35,180 bases of DNA, from the NCBI GenBank assembly GCA_030605565.1, contig JAUWIB010000131.1, positions 1 to 35,180 of the forward strand, in the 5' to 3' direction. Below are positions 1 to 7,233 of this stretch, piece by piece. The notes beneath the pieces were generated by a model. The model was not told where the DNA came from. It did not search any database and worked only from the letters and a program-made list of their open reading frames with translations. This DNA comes from a bacterium (GTDB lineage: Bacteria; Zixibacteria; MSB-5A5; GN15; FEB-12). A program made the position numbers and the translations under genes. Within the stretch, counting starts at the first letter, position 1, and each line of letters starts with the position of its first letter.

Positions 1-2183
1 TGGGCTACCAGTCGTTCGTCGAGAATATCCCGCGCGCAGCCATCATCGACTACTGGAAAAGATACTATCGACCTGACAACATGGTGCTGCTCATCATAGG
101 CGACTTTGAGACGGCCACCATGAAGAAGACGATCGCCGCGATCTTTGGAAGCATCCAGTCGGGCGACCCAAAGCCCGCTCCAACCAGCGACGACATCCAG
201 ACGAACATTGAGGGGCAGCAGGTTTTCGATACGGTGGCCGATGTCAGTTCGACCTATATCAATTTCTCTCTCGCCGCCCCACACTTCAATGATAGTTCCT
301 ATCTGCCGTTCGATTTGTTGATTCAGTATTACGGCATGGAAGGAGCCTCGCCATTGTTGCAGGAACTGACCGAGGGGGCCGCACCACTGGCCACCGAGGC
401 CGGTATCTATCTCAATACAAAAAGTGAGTTCTCCCGCCTGGAGTTATTTATTATCACCGAGAAGCCTGAGTATGTCGATACTATCCTGGCTGTCGTGCCG
501 CGATTGTTGAAACAAGCGAGCGGACACGTAGCCGAAGATGAGACTATCGCAGGCATAATCACCAGCGTGAAATGCCATGAGATATACAACTCCGAAAAAC
601 TCCACTACCTTGGCTTCATGATTGCTCCCATGCTGATGACGGCCGGATGGGACTTCGTGGAGAATTACGGCACCCTGCTTTCGCAAGTCAGTTGGAACCA
701 GGCTCGGCAGGCGGCGACCGAGTGGCTGGATGATCCGAATTACATCGCGACGGTAGTGCGACCGCGCAGTGATTCGACGCAGACAGCCTATGTACCGAAA
801 GGTCTGACCTCGGCGGAAGTGATCGCACATTTTGACCAGGCAACAATCCCCGAGCATGACGTCACAACCGGGCAACCCTTGGTGTACCCTGAACCGGACT
901 CGGTCAAGCTGGAACTTTCTGATCCGGCAGAATATCATCGCGTGGTGCTGCCAAATGGACTAACCGTTATCATCAAGAGCAGCCCGGACAGTCGAGTGTT
1001 CGGAGTCAGTCTGCTGGGCAAGAACCGCAACGGCAACGAACCTGTGGGCAAAGCCGGGGTCACTGATTTTGTCAATCACTGTCTCGAAAAAGGGACGGTC
1101 AACCGGGACGCCTCGGAGTTGTCGCGCGACCTGGCCGAGATCGGAGCCAATCTAACGCTCTACGATAATCCGTGGATACCTTACGACGATCACTACACGA
1201 CACGCCGCTTTGCTTTCGCAAAGTTCGAGACGATAGACGAATACGCGCGGGAGGGTTTCGAACTGTTCAGCGAACTGGTGCTGCAGCCGGCTTTCGATTC
1301 GCAGGAGGTCGAGAACGTCCGGGCGTCGCTCATGGGCTCACTCGGTCGCAGTGGGGCATCGGCCCGCAAAGTAGCGCGTAACCTGTTTTATGCAACGCTA
1401 CTCGGAGAAGAACCGTATGGTCAGCCGGTCATGGGAACGGCGCGGTCGATTGGCTCTATCACGCGCGATGATCTGGTAGCTCACCATGCCCGATTCTATT
1501 CGCCTGAAAACATGATTCTGTCAATCGGCGCCAATCTGCCGATTGATACGGTGATGAGCTGGGTCCAGAGCCGGTTTGGGCAGATCCCTGCCGCCGAAGT
1601 GGTTTCCGCATTTAGAGCGCAACCCCCTGTCTTGACTGAAGTCCGCGAAGGTCATTCTGAGATGGAGGCCAAGCAGATCAGTATGTATTTGGGCAGTCTT
1701 CTCCCGGCGGCCACGAGTGAGGAAGTGCCGGCTTTGTCAATCGCCACCTCGATTCTCAACCGACGCCTTTATCTAAACCTCCGCGAGAAGCAGGGGCTGG
1801 CGTACTCGGTTGGCGCCGGCTCAACTTACGATCGAGATTTCGGCTGGATGTACTGCGTCATGGGGACCTCGCACGAGAACTACCAGAAGGCGTTGAACGG
1901 AATTATCCTGGAGATCGATAAACTGAAACTTGATGGCCCGACCCACGAGGAGATCAATACCGCTCGCAATCAGATCTGGGGCAGTCTGGGCCGTGCCCGC
2001 CTGTCGCGGGTGAACCAAGCTTACTGGCTGGCGGTGAATGAATACCTCCGGCGGCAGATCGGCCACGATCAGATGTATCTCAAAGCACTCGGCGACGTAA
2101 CACCGGACGCGGTACGCCGGGTGACGGCGCGCTATTTCAACACCGATGTTTACGTGCTGGCCAGCGCCGGGAAAAAGGAGTAG
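1..2183 (+). CDS. M16-family (insulinase-like) zinc peptidase, 5'-truncated by the window edge
   Basis: The reading frame is open from the first full codon (base 3), before the first ATG at 81, so the gene starts upstream and about 726 residues are visible. The opening residues (YYRPDNMVLLIIGDF) are the usual end of an M16 N-terminal subdomain, so the first HXXEH site lies outside the window. A second M16 unit begins near residue 285 (counting from the ATG at 81), with VLPNGLTVIIK. Its zinc motif reads H333-C-L-E336-K337, with Lys in place of the second His, so this half is probably not catalytic. The paired C-terminal signature LREKQGLAYSV is present near 575-585. M16 proteins are usually periplasmic or processing peptidases with two homologous halves. 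The substrate is unknown. No terminator is obvious after the TAG. Family is confident; activity cannot be judged because the first half is cut. Confidence 0.9.
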   Translation, partial: GYQSFVENIPRAAIIDYWKRYYRPDNMVLLIIGDFETATMKKTIAAIFGSIQSGDPKPAPTSDDIQTNIEGQQVFDTVADVSSTYINFSLAAPHFNDSSYLPFDLLIQYYGMEGASPLLQELTEGAAPLATEAGIYLNTKSEFSRLELFIITEKPEYVDTILAVVPRLLKQASGHVAEDETIAGIITSVKCHEIYNSEKLHYLGFMIAPMLMTAGWDFVENYGTLLSQVSWNQARQAATEWLDDPNYIATVVRPRSDSTQTAYVPKGLTSAEVIAHFDQATIPEHDVTTGQPLVYPEPDSVKLELSDPAEYHRVVLPNGLTVIIKSSPDSRVFGVSLLGKNRNGNEPVGKAGVTDFVNHCLEKGTVNRDASELSRDLAEIGANLTLYDNPWIPYDDHYTTRRFAFAKFETIDEYAREGFELFSELVLQPAFDSQEVENVRASLMGSLGRSGASARKVARNLFYATLLGEEPYGQPVMGTARSIGSITRDDLVAHHARFYSPENMILSIGANLPIDTVMSWVQSRFGQIPAAEVVSAFRAQPPVLTEVREGHSEMEAKQISMYLGSLLPAATSEEVPALSIATSILNRRLYLNLREKQGLAYSVGAGSTYDRDFGWMYCVMGTSHENYQKALNGIILEIDKLKLDGPTHEEINTARNQIWGSLGRARLSRVNQAYWLAVNEYLRRQIGHDQMYLKALGDVTPDAVRRVTARYFNTDVYVLASAGKKE

Positions 2184-2258
2184 CGGGCGGGCGCCGTTTA
2201 TTCAGACACAGCCACCATCCCGCAGTGCCTGAAGACTCGGCGGGTACAGACCATAAAT

Positions 2259-2293
2259 GGGGCAGACCGGGAGAGGCTGCCGCCCACGGAATG
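2259..2293. repeat. Intergenic copy of a GGCAGACC...CCCACGGAAT repeat
   Basis: This stretch (GGGGCAGACCGGG, a short variable loop, then GCC-GCCCACGGAAT) closely matches bases 18241-18276, which lie inside the glycosyltransferase gene. GGCAGACC and the following GG.CTGCC form an imperfect hairpin. Two copies in one window, one intergenic and one coding, point to a dispersed repeat family. The boundaries are approximate because only two copies can be compared. Confidence 0.6.
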
Positions 2294-2337
2294 AAACCCA
2301 GACGAACGTCCGGGCCACCCAGTCAGACTGATGTACA

Positions 2338-2415
2338 CTCGCGTAGCGGCGGGGCTTGTCTCCGCCGGCCACAAGTGGCGTTCACTGGGGCGACGCAAGG
2401 CCGCCCCTACGCGAG
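2338..2415. repeat. Imperfect palindromic intergenic repeat (REP/BIME-like)
   Basis: The left arm starts CTCGCGTAG at 2338 and the right arm ends CTACGCGAG at 2415. These nine bases are exact reverse complements. The following GC-rich part of the arms (to about 2366, and from about 2387) pairs imperfectly, with one shift, around a loop of about 20 bases. It occupies most of the gap between the M16 gene and the phosphate cotransporter. No ORF with a ribosome-binding site is seen here. The rest of 2184-2480 holds only the neighbouring repeat. Confidence 0.6.
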
Positions 2416-2480
2416 GTTACGTTCTGTGCCCGGCTGATGTCCACATCTGCCGGATTCTGTCGAAAAGAGCAGCATTCTAC

Positions 2481-2508
2481 TTGACACGCAAATGGCGGCG
2501 GATATATT
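2481..2508 (+). promoter_or_regulatory. Sigma70-type promoter for the phosphate transporter/PhoU pair
   Basis: TTGACA at 2481-2486 is a perfect -35 box. It is followed after 16 bases by TATATT at 2503-2508, which matches five of six -10 positions. The predicted start near 2515 would leave a leader of about 38 bases before the ATG at 2553. It lies directly upstream of the only plus-strand gene pair here. Confidence 0.65.
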
Positions 2509-2552
2509 CCCGCCAATTATGGGACGAGGAACCACTGTGGTAGCACATCGAC

Positions 2553-3674
2553 ATGGCTGACGCCGATTCCGGCCATCTATATCGCTTAAGATTTCAAACC
2601 CGGGATCTGGTGATACTGAAGTTCCTGGCCATAGCCGGGCTGATTTATCTTTTCATTCTTTCCATCACTCTTCTGGGAGCATCATTCAAGCTTTTCGGTG
2701 AGGAGTTCGCCGAAGGTATCTTTCAAGTCACGGCCAATCCGATTGTCGGCCTGGTCATCGGGGTTCTGTCCACTGCGATTATTCAGTCGTCATCTACCAC
2801 GACCTCAATCGTTGTGGGATTGGTAGCCTCAGGCGTTCTTCCCTTCCAGGCAGCCATTCCAATGGTCATGGGGGCCAACATTGGAACCTCGATCACCAAT
2901 ACGATAGTCTCCATCGGCCACATCTCCAGACGCGCCGAATTCCAACGAGCTTTCACCGGCGCCATGCTGCACGATCTATTCAACGTCTGCGCCGTGGTAG
3001 TACTGCTGCCATTGGAAATCTACTTTCATATCATCGAGAAAGCCGCGCGCTTCCTGGAATCACTGTTCTCGGGCTTCGGCGGTCTGGAGTTTTCGTCACC
3101 AATGGCCACCGCGACCAAACCCGTGGCCGAAATGATCCTGCATATCACCGGTGACAATGGCTGGATTGGCGTAGTTATAGCCCTGCTTTTTCTGTTCATC
3201 GCACTACGCTATATCGTGAAGGTCTTAAAATCTATGGTCCTGGCTCGTGTCGAGAAGTTTTTTCAGCGTTACATTTTCCGCACCCCGGCGCTTGGGTTCA
3301 TCCTGGGTATAGCTATTACAACCATGGTTCAATCGTCCTCAATCACAACGTCGATCGTTGTGCCACTCCTTGGCGCCGGTGTCCTGACAACCGTTCAGAT
3401 CTACCCGTACCTGCTGGGAGCCAATGTCGGGACTACCATCACCGCTTTCCTGGCTTCATTCGTCACCGGATCGACCGACGCCGTCGCCGTTGCCTTTGCT
3501 CATCTGATGTTCAACGTGTACGGCATCGCGATTTTCTGGCCGCTCAAACGGGTGCCCATATTCCTGGCCACACAACTGGGCAACTTGACGGCCAGATCCA
3601 AACTGGTGCCGATAGCGTATATATTTGTGGTGTTCTTTGTGATACCGGGATTGATAATCTATTTTATGGAGTAG
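2553..3674 (+). CDS. Na+/phosphate cotransporter family protein (NptA/PF02690 type)
   Basis: A 373-residue polytopic membrane protein predicted to import inorganic phosphate with sodium across the inner membrane. The family hallmark is an inverted pair of QSSS motifs, and both are visible: TAIIQSSSTTTSIVVGLVASGVL near residues 73-95 and TMVQSSSITTSIVVPLLGAGVL near 255-277. Each is followed by a GANxGT signature (MGANIGTSITN, LGANVGTTITA). Length fits bacterial NptA-like proteins that lack a fused C-terminal PhoU domain. The PhoU domain is instead supplied by the next gene, four bases downstream. The ATG at 2553 follows a good promoter, but its ribosome-binding site is weak. Phosphate is inferred from the family and the PhoU neighbour; some relatives have other or unknown substrates. 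Confidence 0.9.
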   Translation: MADADSGHLYRLRFQTRDLVILKFLAIAGLIYLFILSITLLGASFKLFGEEFAEGIFQVTANPIVGLVIGVLSTAIIQSSSTTTSIVVGLVASGVLPFQAAIPMVMGANIGTSITNTIVSIGHISRRAEFQRAFTGAMLHDLFNVCAVVVLLPLEIYFHIIEKAARFLESLFSGFGGLEFSSPMATATKPVAEMILHITGDNGWIGVVIALLFLFIALRYIVKVLKSMVLARVEKFFQRYIFRTPALGFILGIAITTMVQSSSITTSIVVPLLGAGVLTTVQIYPYLLGANVGTTITAFLASFVTGSTDAVAVAFAHLMFNVYGIAIFWPLKRVPIFLATQLGNLTARSKLVPIAYIFVVFFVIPGLIIYFME

Positions 3675-3678
3675 ATAC

Positions 3679-4350
3679 ATGTTTGAAAAGTTCAAAGAAC
3701 TGTTCAGTTCGGAGAACCTGCTGGACTCCGCCTTCAAGACCACTCTTACGATGATGGAGTTCGATTACAAAATGTACGATGCGGCGCGCAAGACCCTTCG
3801 TGAATCCGACACCGACGAACTTCCTTTCGACGTACGCAAGACCGACCGCAAGATCAACAAGTTCGAACGGCAGGTTCGACGACAAGTTATCACCCACCTG
3901 ACGATCTCGGGCACGCAAAACCTGGCGCCTGGGCTGGCTCTGGTTTCGATTGTTATCGACGTTGAACGAATCGGTGACTACACCAAGAACATCGTCGGTC
4001 TGGCCACGCTGCACAAACATCGGCTGCACGGCGGAGCGTATGAGCAGGTTCTTCAGGAGATCGAGGCCGTCAACGAGGAGTCCTTTACCAAGGTTATCCG
4101 TATTCTGAAGACTCAGGACAAACGGGCGGCCCGGGAAGTGATGCAGTTGGAGGAGGATACAGCCAAGAAAGCCGAGTCAATTAATAGCGACTTGGTACGC
4201 GGTGTAGACAAGGAGCTTTCAACCTCCGATGCCGTGACGGTGAGTATGTACGCGCGATTCCTCAAGCGGATCAACGCCCACCTGACCAACATCGCCAGTT
4301 CGACGGTGAACCCGTTCCCACGGATCGGTTTCAGGGAAAAGAAAAAGTAG
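3679..4350 (+). CDS. PhoU-domain protein, partner of the Na/Pi cotransporter
   Basis: A 223-residue cytosolic, mostly helical protein. It carries two PhoU-like signatures: VERIGDYTKNIVGLA near residues 95-109 and FLKRINAHLTNIASS near 194-208, each with the acidic/Asn pattern that binds metal in PhoU. The start lies four bases after the transporter stop. A GGAG overlapping the end of that gene serves as ribosome-binding site, so the two are co-transcribed. In family members, PhoU restrains phosphate uptake; here it probably does so for the adjacent transporter, because no pst genes are visible. The gene ends two bases from the oppositely oriented exchanger gene, with no terminator between them. 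Confidence 0.88.
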   Translation: MFEKFKELFSSENLLDSAFKTTLTMMEFDYKMYDAARKTLRESDTDELPFDVRKTDRKINKFERQVRRQVITHLTISGTQNLAPGLALVSIVIDVERIGDYTKNIVGLATLHKHRLHGGAYEQVLQEIEAVNEESFTKVIRILKTQDKRAAREVMQLEEDTAKKAESINSDLVRGVDKELSTSDAVTVSMYARFLKRINAHLTNIASSTVNPFPRIGFREKKK

Positions 4351-4352
4351 TC

Positions 4353-5555
4353 TCAGCGTTCCTTCAAGCCCAGGCCGGTGCGCATGGCCGGTATGAGACA
4401 GCGCCGTTGCATGATGAGGTATACGGCGGCCAACAGCAGATAGAGCACCATAACTTCCATCCGGATTTCCGCAAAGATAAGCTGGGCGAAGAAAAGCACA
4501 GCTAACAAGACACCCTCGGAGCGATTAAACCGCAGGTTCATCAAAACAGCTACTCCGAAAAGCGACTGAGCCGCCGTGAGTAGCAGTTCGTGATCCTGCC
4601 GGACGTCCAGGATGAATGGCCGAGCGTATCCACTTGAGATCGAGAACACCAGGGGAATGGTGCCTACCAGCAGAGTCCACTGGTTCACCTTCGATGATAT
4701 CAGCGCCTTCAGGGCTGACCCGGCCGCGCCCCGAAGCGCCCAGGTGGCCGCCACGATGAATTCCGGCGCCTCCGATGCCAGAGGCGCCAACCACTGCACC
4801 AGGTAGAATTCATCGATTCCGAGAGTCGTTCCCATGGTGACCAGTGAGTGCGCGAACGGCTCCGCGGAAAAGAAAATCACCGCTCCTGCCCAGCCAAAGA
4901 AAAACACCGTTATAGTTCTACGTGGCCGGGTAGTCATATTTGCGATGATTTTGACCGGGCCGACCATCTCCGGTTCGACCGTTTCCATCTTAGCTATTCG
5001 TCGTGTGTAGAGAGCGAAAATCGTGACCAGGATTACCGTGTCGATCAGATTAAGGCTGCCTTTCAGGGGGATGGTGAACGAGTAGATCGTGGCCATCGCA
5101 AGATAGAATATCTCGACCCGCTGTGAGGAGTCCATGATGATCTCTTTGCGCCGTTTAACCCAGACGTACAGAAACAGAACCACCGGCCAACCCAGGCCAA
5201 CCAGCAGCCGGTTGGCGCCGGTCATGTTGGCAATAGCGTAGTGCGCTTGAGCGGGATCGTGGGCTGCCTTCCAGGTGAAAACAAAGTCGACTGCGTACTC
5301 CGGCAACACCGCCAGGAGCGCCAGAATAGCCACCGCCAGCGACTCCGAGATGTCAATCTGCGCCGCCTCGGCCGCCCAGGCCAGACAGAACGCCGCCCCG
5401 AAAATGGACATGCCGAACAGCAGGCTGCCGAGTATCGGGGAAACTTCGGTATGAGTCAGACCCAGATAGAAACCCGGAATGGTGGCGGCAAGAGTCGTCG
5501 CCATCATTACATAAAGTCCGGGGGAGGTTTCGTACTTACCGGAGGGGAGGCTCAT
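4353..5555 (-). CDS. Sodium/calcium exchanger (CaCA) family membrane transporter
   Basis: A 400-residue hydrophobic protein with about ten membrane segments. Two alpha-repeat-like signatures are recognisable. The first has LLAVLPEYAVDF followed by ANMTGANRLLVGLGWP; the second has LASEAPEFIVAAT followed by SSKVNQWTLLVGTIP. The acidic residues (PE) and the Asn-containing second helices match the cation/Ca2+ exchanger fold. It would exchange a cation, perhaps Ca2+, against Na+ or H+ at the inner membrane. It is the last gene of a minus-strand unit with the EIIA-CBS gene (48 bases upstream) and the DUF502 gene. The start is ATG at 5555, with AAGGA about 13 bases upstream. An in-frame Met pair near residue 17 is a less likely start. 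The transported ion is not shown by the sequence. Confidence 0.82.
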   Translation of the reverse strand: MSLPSGKYETSPGLYVMMATTLAATIPGFYLGLTHTEVSPILGSLLFGMSIFGAAFCLAWAAEAAQIDISESLAVAILALLAVLPEYAVDFVFTWKAAHDPAQAHYAIANMTGANRLLVGLGWPVVLFLYVWVKRRKEIIMDSSQRVEIFYLAMATIYSFTIPLKGSLNLIDTVILVTIFALYTRRIAKMETVEPEMVGPVKIIANMTTRPRRTITVFFFGWAGAVIFFSAEPFAHSLVTMGTTLGIDEFYLVQWLAPLASEAPEFIVAATWALRGAAGSALKALISSKVNQWTLLVGTIPLVFSISSGYARPFILDVRQDHELLLTAAQSLFGVAVLMNLRFNRSEGVLLAVLFFAQLIFAEIRMEVMVLYLLLAAVYLIMQRRCLIPAMRTGLGLKER

Positions 5556-5603
5556 GCTACCGCTGTATCCTTTTGGAATTCAATGGAAGGCTTGATGTTA
5601 CGG

Positions 5604-6509
5604 TCAACCCCTGATGACCATGCTGACGATATCCTTGCGCAGGAGAACACCAACCAAATTGTCGTCTTCAGCAACGAAAACTTTTCTGACATCCTTGAAG
5701 ATCATCATAGCCGCAACTTCAACAATGCGGGTGCTTGGACTGGTGACCTCGTAGTCGGAACGGTAGAGCTGCGAGACCTTGATCTTGTCCTCCTGCTTGA
5801 GCAACTCCTCGAACGGCTCTACGTCCATCGAATAGTTCAAATTCGAGATCAACGATTTGTAATCGGGCAAGGCCGCCTTAATCAGGTCGCGATCGTCGAT
5901 AACACCCAACAGTTTGTTGTTTTCGTCCACCACCGCCAGGGCCGAAAGCCGGTAGCGGAACATCTTGTTTGCAACATCCTTGAGCGTGTTGTCGGGTGTC
6001 ACACTGGCTACCTTGTGGCGCATGACGTCCTTGACCATCAATTCCTTGTCGACCTGGAGACCGGCATCGCTAACCAGCTTGATCACGTCAGCCGGTCGGC
6101 TGACGGCCAACACTTTTTCCAGCGTGCCGCTCACGCGTCCGAAGGCGGCCAGTCCGGACAGCATCTGAAGATACAGTTTAGCGATGGTAGAAGGAGTCAG
6201 GAGCAGACAGACAACATGTAAGGGAGTACCATCGGCGGTCTTGCCCTCAAGCCCCTGCCTTGAGACACCGATGAGGATATACAACTCGGACACTGCATCC
6301 GTTCGCGCGTGAGGAAAAGCAAAACCGTGACCATAGGAGGTGTTCTCGATTTCCTCACGTTCCCGTATTGATCTGAGGATGGCCTCGAAATCGAGTTGGA
6401 CCCCCTCGTTCCGGATCAAACCCAGCAACTCAACGACAGCCTCGTCCTTGGTCCTGGCCTGCAAATTGATCGATATCCGGCGTTCCATTATCAGGTTGGC
6501 CAGTTTCAC
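5604..6509 (-). CDS. PTS EIIA-like domain fused to two CBS domains
   Basis: A 301-residue soluble protein. Residues 1-145 form a fructose/nitrogen-type EIIA domain with the phosphorylatable site GFAFPHAR (His67). Residues about 157-215 (VKDVMRHKVASVTP...GVIDDRDLI) and 230-300 (VSQLYRSDYEVTSP...GVLLRKDIV) form a CBS pair, a module that usually binds adenine nucleotides. No PTS permease, HPr or EI lies nearby, so the role is regulatory rather than sugar uptake. The start is GTG at 6509, overlapping the TGA of the DUF502 gene as GTGA, with GAGAGG upstream; translation is therefore coupled. Position between DUF502 and an exchanger suggests it senses phosphorylation and energy state and controls the exchanger. 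That function is inferred. Confidence 0.88.
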   Translation of the reverse strand: MKLANLIMERRISINLQARTKDEAVVELLGLIRNEGVQLDFEAILRSIREREEIENTSYGHGFAFPHARTDAVSELYILIGVSRQGLEGKTADGTPLHVVCLLLTPSTIAKLYLQMLSGLAAFGRVSGTLEKVLAVSRPADVIKLVSDAGLQVDKELMVKDVMRHKVASVTPDNTLKDVANKMFRYRLSALAVVDENNKLLGVIDDRDLIKAALPDYKSLISNLNYSMDVEPFEELLKQEDKIKVSQLYRSDYEVTSPSTRIVEVAAMMIFKDVRKVFVAEDDNLVGVLLRKDIVSMVIRG

Positions 6510-7171
6510 TTGACTACCTCTCTATTCTCTTTCGGATTGTTGTGCGAGCGGAACTGAATGGTGGACGGTGATGCCACGCCACCTGAGACGAGGAATTTTA
6601 TACCCTCCTCTACAGTCATGGCGACCGGCCTGACTTCGTCGGCGGGGACGATTATAACGATTCCCGATATTGGGGTCGGGGTTGACGGAACAAACACGGA
6701 AACACACTCGCGGCTCTCTTCGTCCGATCCCAGCCGGACCCGTTTGGCGATAAAGCAGAGCGCATAAACGCCGCGACGTGGATACTCTACCAACGCCACT
6801 TCTTTGAACGACTGCACGGTCGGCAGGGCGATAGCCTCCAGCAGTTGTTTGGCCGCAAAGTAAACGGGACGAATGATAGGCATACGCACCAGTACTCTCT
6901 CGCCCATACGGTAGAAGCGCGCCCCGACAATGTTGCGCGTGAAGAACCCGGCCAGTATGATCAGCAGAATCGTCGTGACCACACCCAACCCCGGAACGAA
7001 GTATCCAAGAACAGCGTGCAGGATCGGTTGCAGGATACCATCAACGGCTTCAAAAAGGAACTTGAGTACCAGGTAAGTCAGAATCAGAGGAACGACCACA
7101 AGAACGCCGGAAACAAAGTGGCGCTTGACAACCGCGAGTACTGTGTTAAGTAAGGTCATACCAAAACCCAT
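6506..7171 (-). CDS. DUF502 family membrane protein
   Basis: A 221-residue protein with two strong N-terminal membrane segments, near residues 19-40 (SGVLVVVPLILTYLVLKFLF) and 57-77 (PGLGVVTTILLIILAGFFTRN). A conserved soluble part follows (YRMGERVLVRMPIIRPVYFAAKQL, then VALVEYPRRGVYALCFIAKR), which is typical of DUF502. No biochemical function is established for the family as far as I know. It is first in the unit with the EIIA-CBS and exchanger genes, and its stop overlaps the next start by four bases. The ATG at 7171 lies very close to the predicted transcript start, and ATG at 7159 is an alternative. Confidence 0.85.
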   Translation of the reverse strand: MGFGMTLLNTVLAVVKRHFVSGVLVVVPLILTYLVLKFLFEAVDGILQPILHAVLGYFVPGLGVVTTILLIILAGFFTRNIVGARFYRMGERVLVRMPIIRPVYFAAKQLLEAIALPTVQSFKEVALVEYPRRGVYALCFIAKRVRLGSDEESRECVSVFVPSTPTPISGIVIIVPADEVRPVAMTVEEGIKFLVSGGVASPSTIQFRSHNNPKENREVVK

Positions 7172-7191
7172 CCCTGAGCAACACCGATTTG

Positions 7192-7220
7192 ATTATAGCG
7201 GTGTGCCCCGAATGTGTCAA
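7192..7220 (-). promoter_or_regulatory. Perfect-consensus sigma70 promoter for the DUF502/EIIA-CBS/exchanger unit
   Basis: On the minus strand TTGACA (7220-7215) is followed by exactly 17 bases and TATAAT (7197-7192). All twelve box positions and the spacing match consensus. Transcription would begin near 7185, only about 14 bases before the ATG at 7171. ACACCG/CGGTGT repeats (7181-7186 and 7199-7204) flank the -10 box and could be an operator. The promoter sits just past the nuoN stop, which separates this unit from the nuo operon. Confidence 0.8.
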
Positions 7221-7233
7221 CTATTATCAATGT

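Noticed and set aside
14-80. ATG at 81 as the true start of the M16 gene
   Set aside because: The frame stays open to the window edge and the residues before the ATG (YYRPDN) are conserved M16 sequence, so the gene is cut by the window.
5241-6221. 326-codon plus-strand open frame
   Set aside because: It runs antisense to the exchanger and EIIA-CBS genes. Its protein is rich in Gln, Arg and His with no domain, so it is a shadow of strong coding on the other strand.
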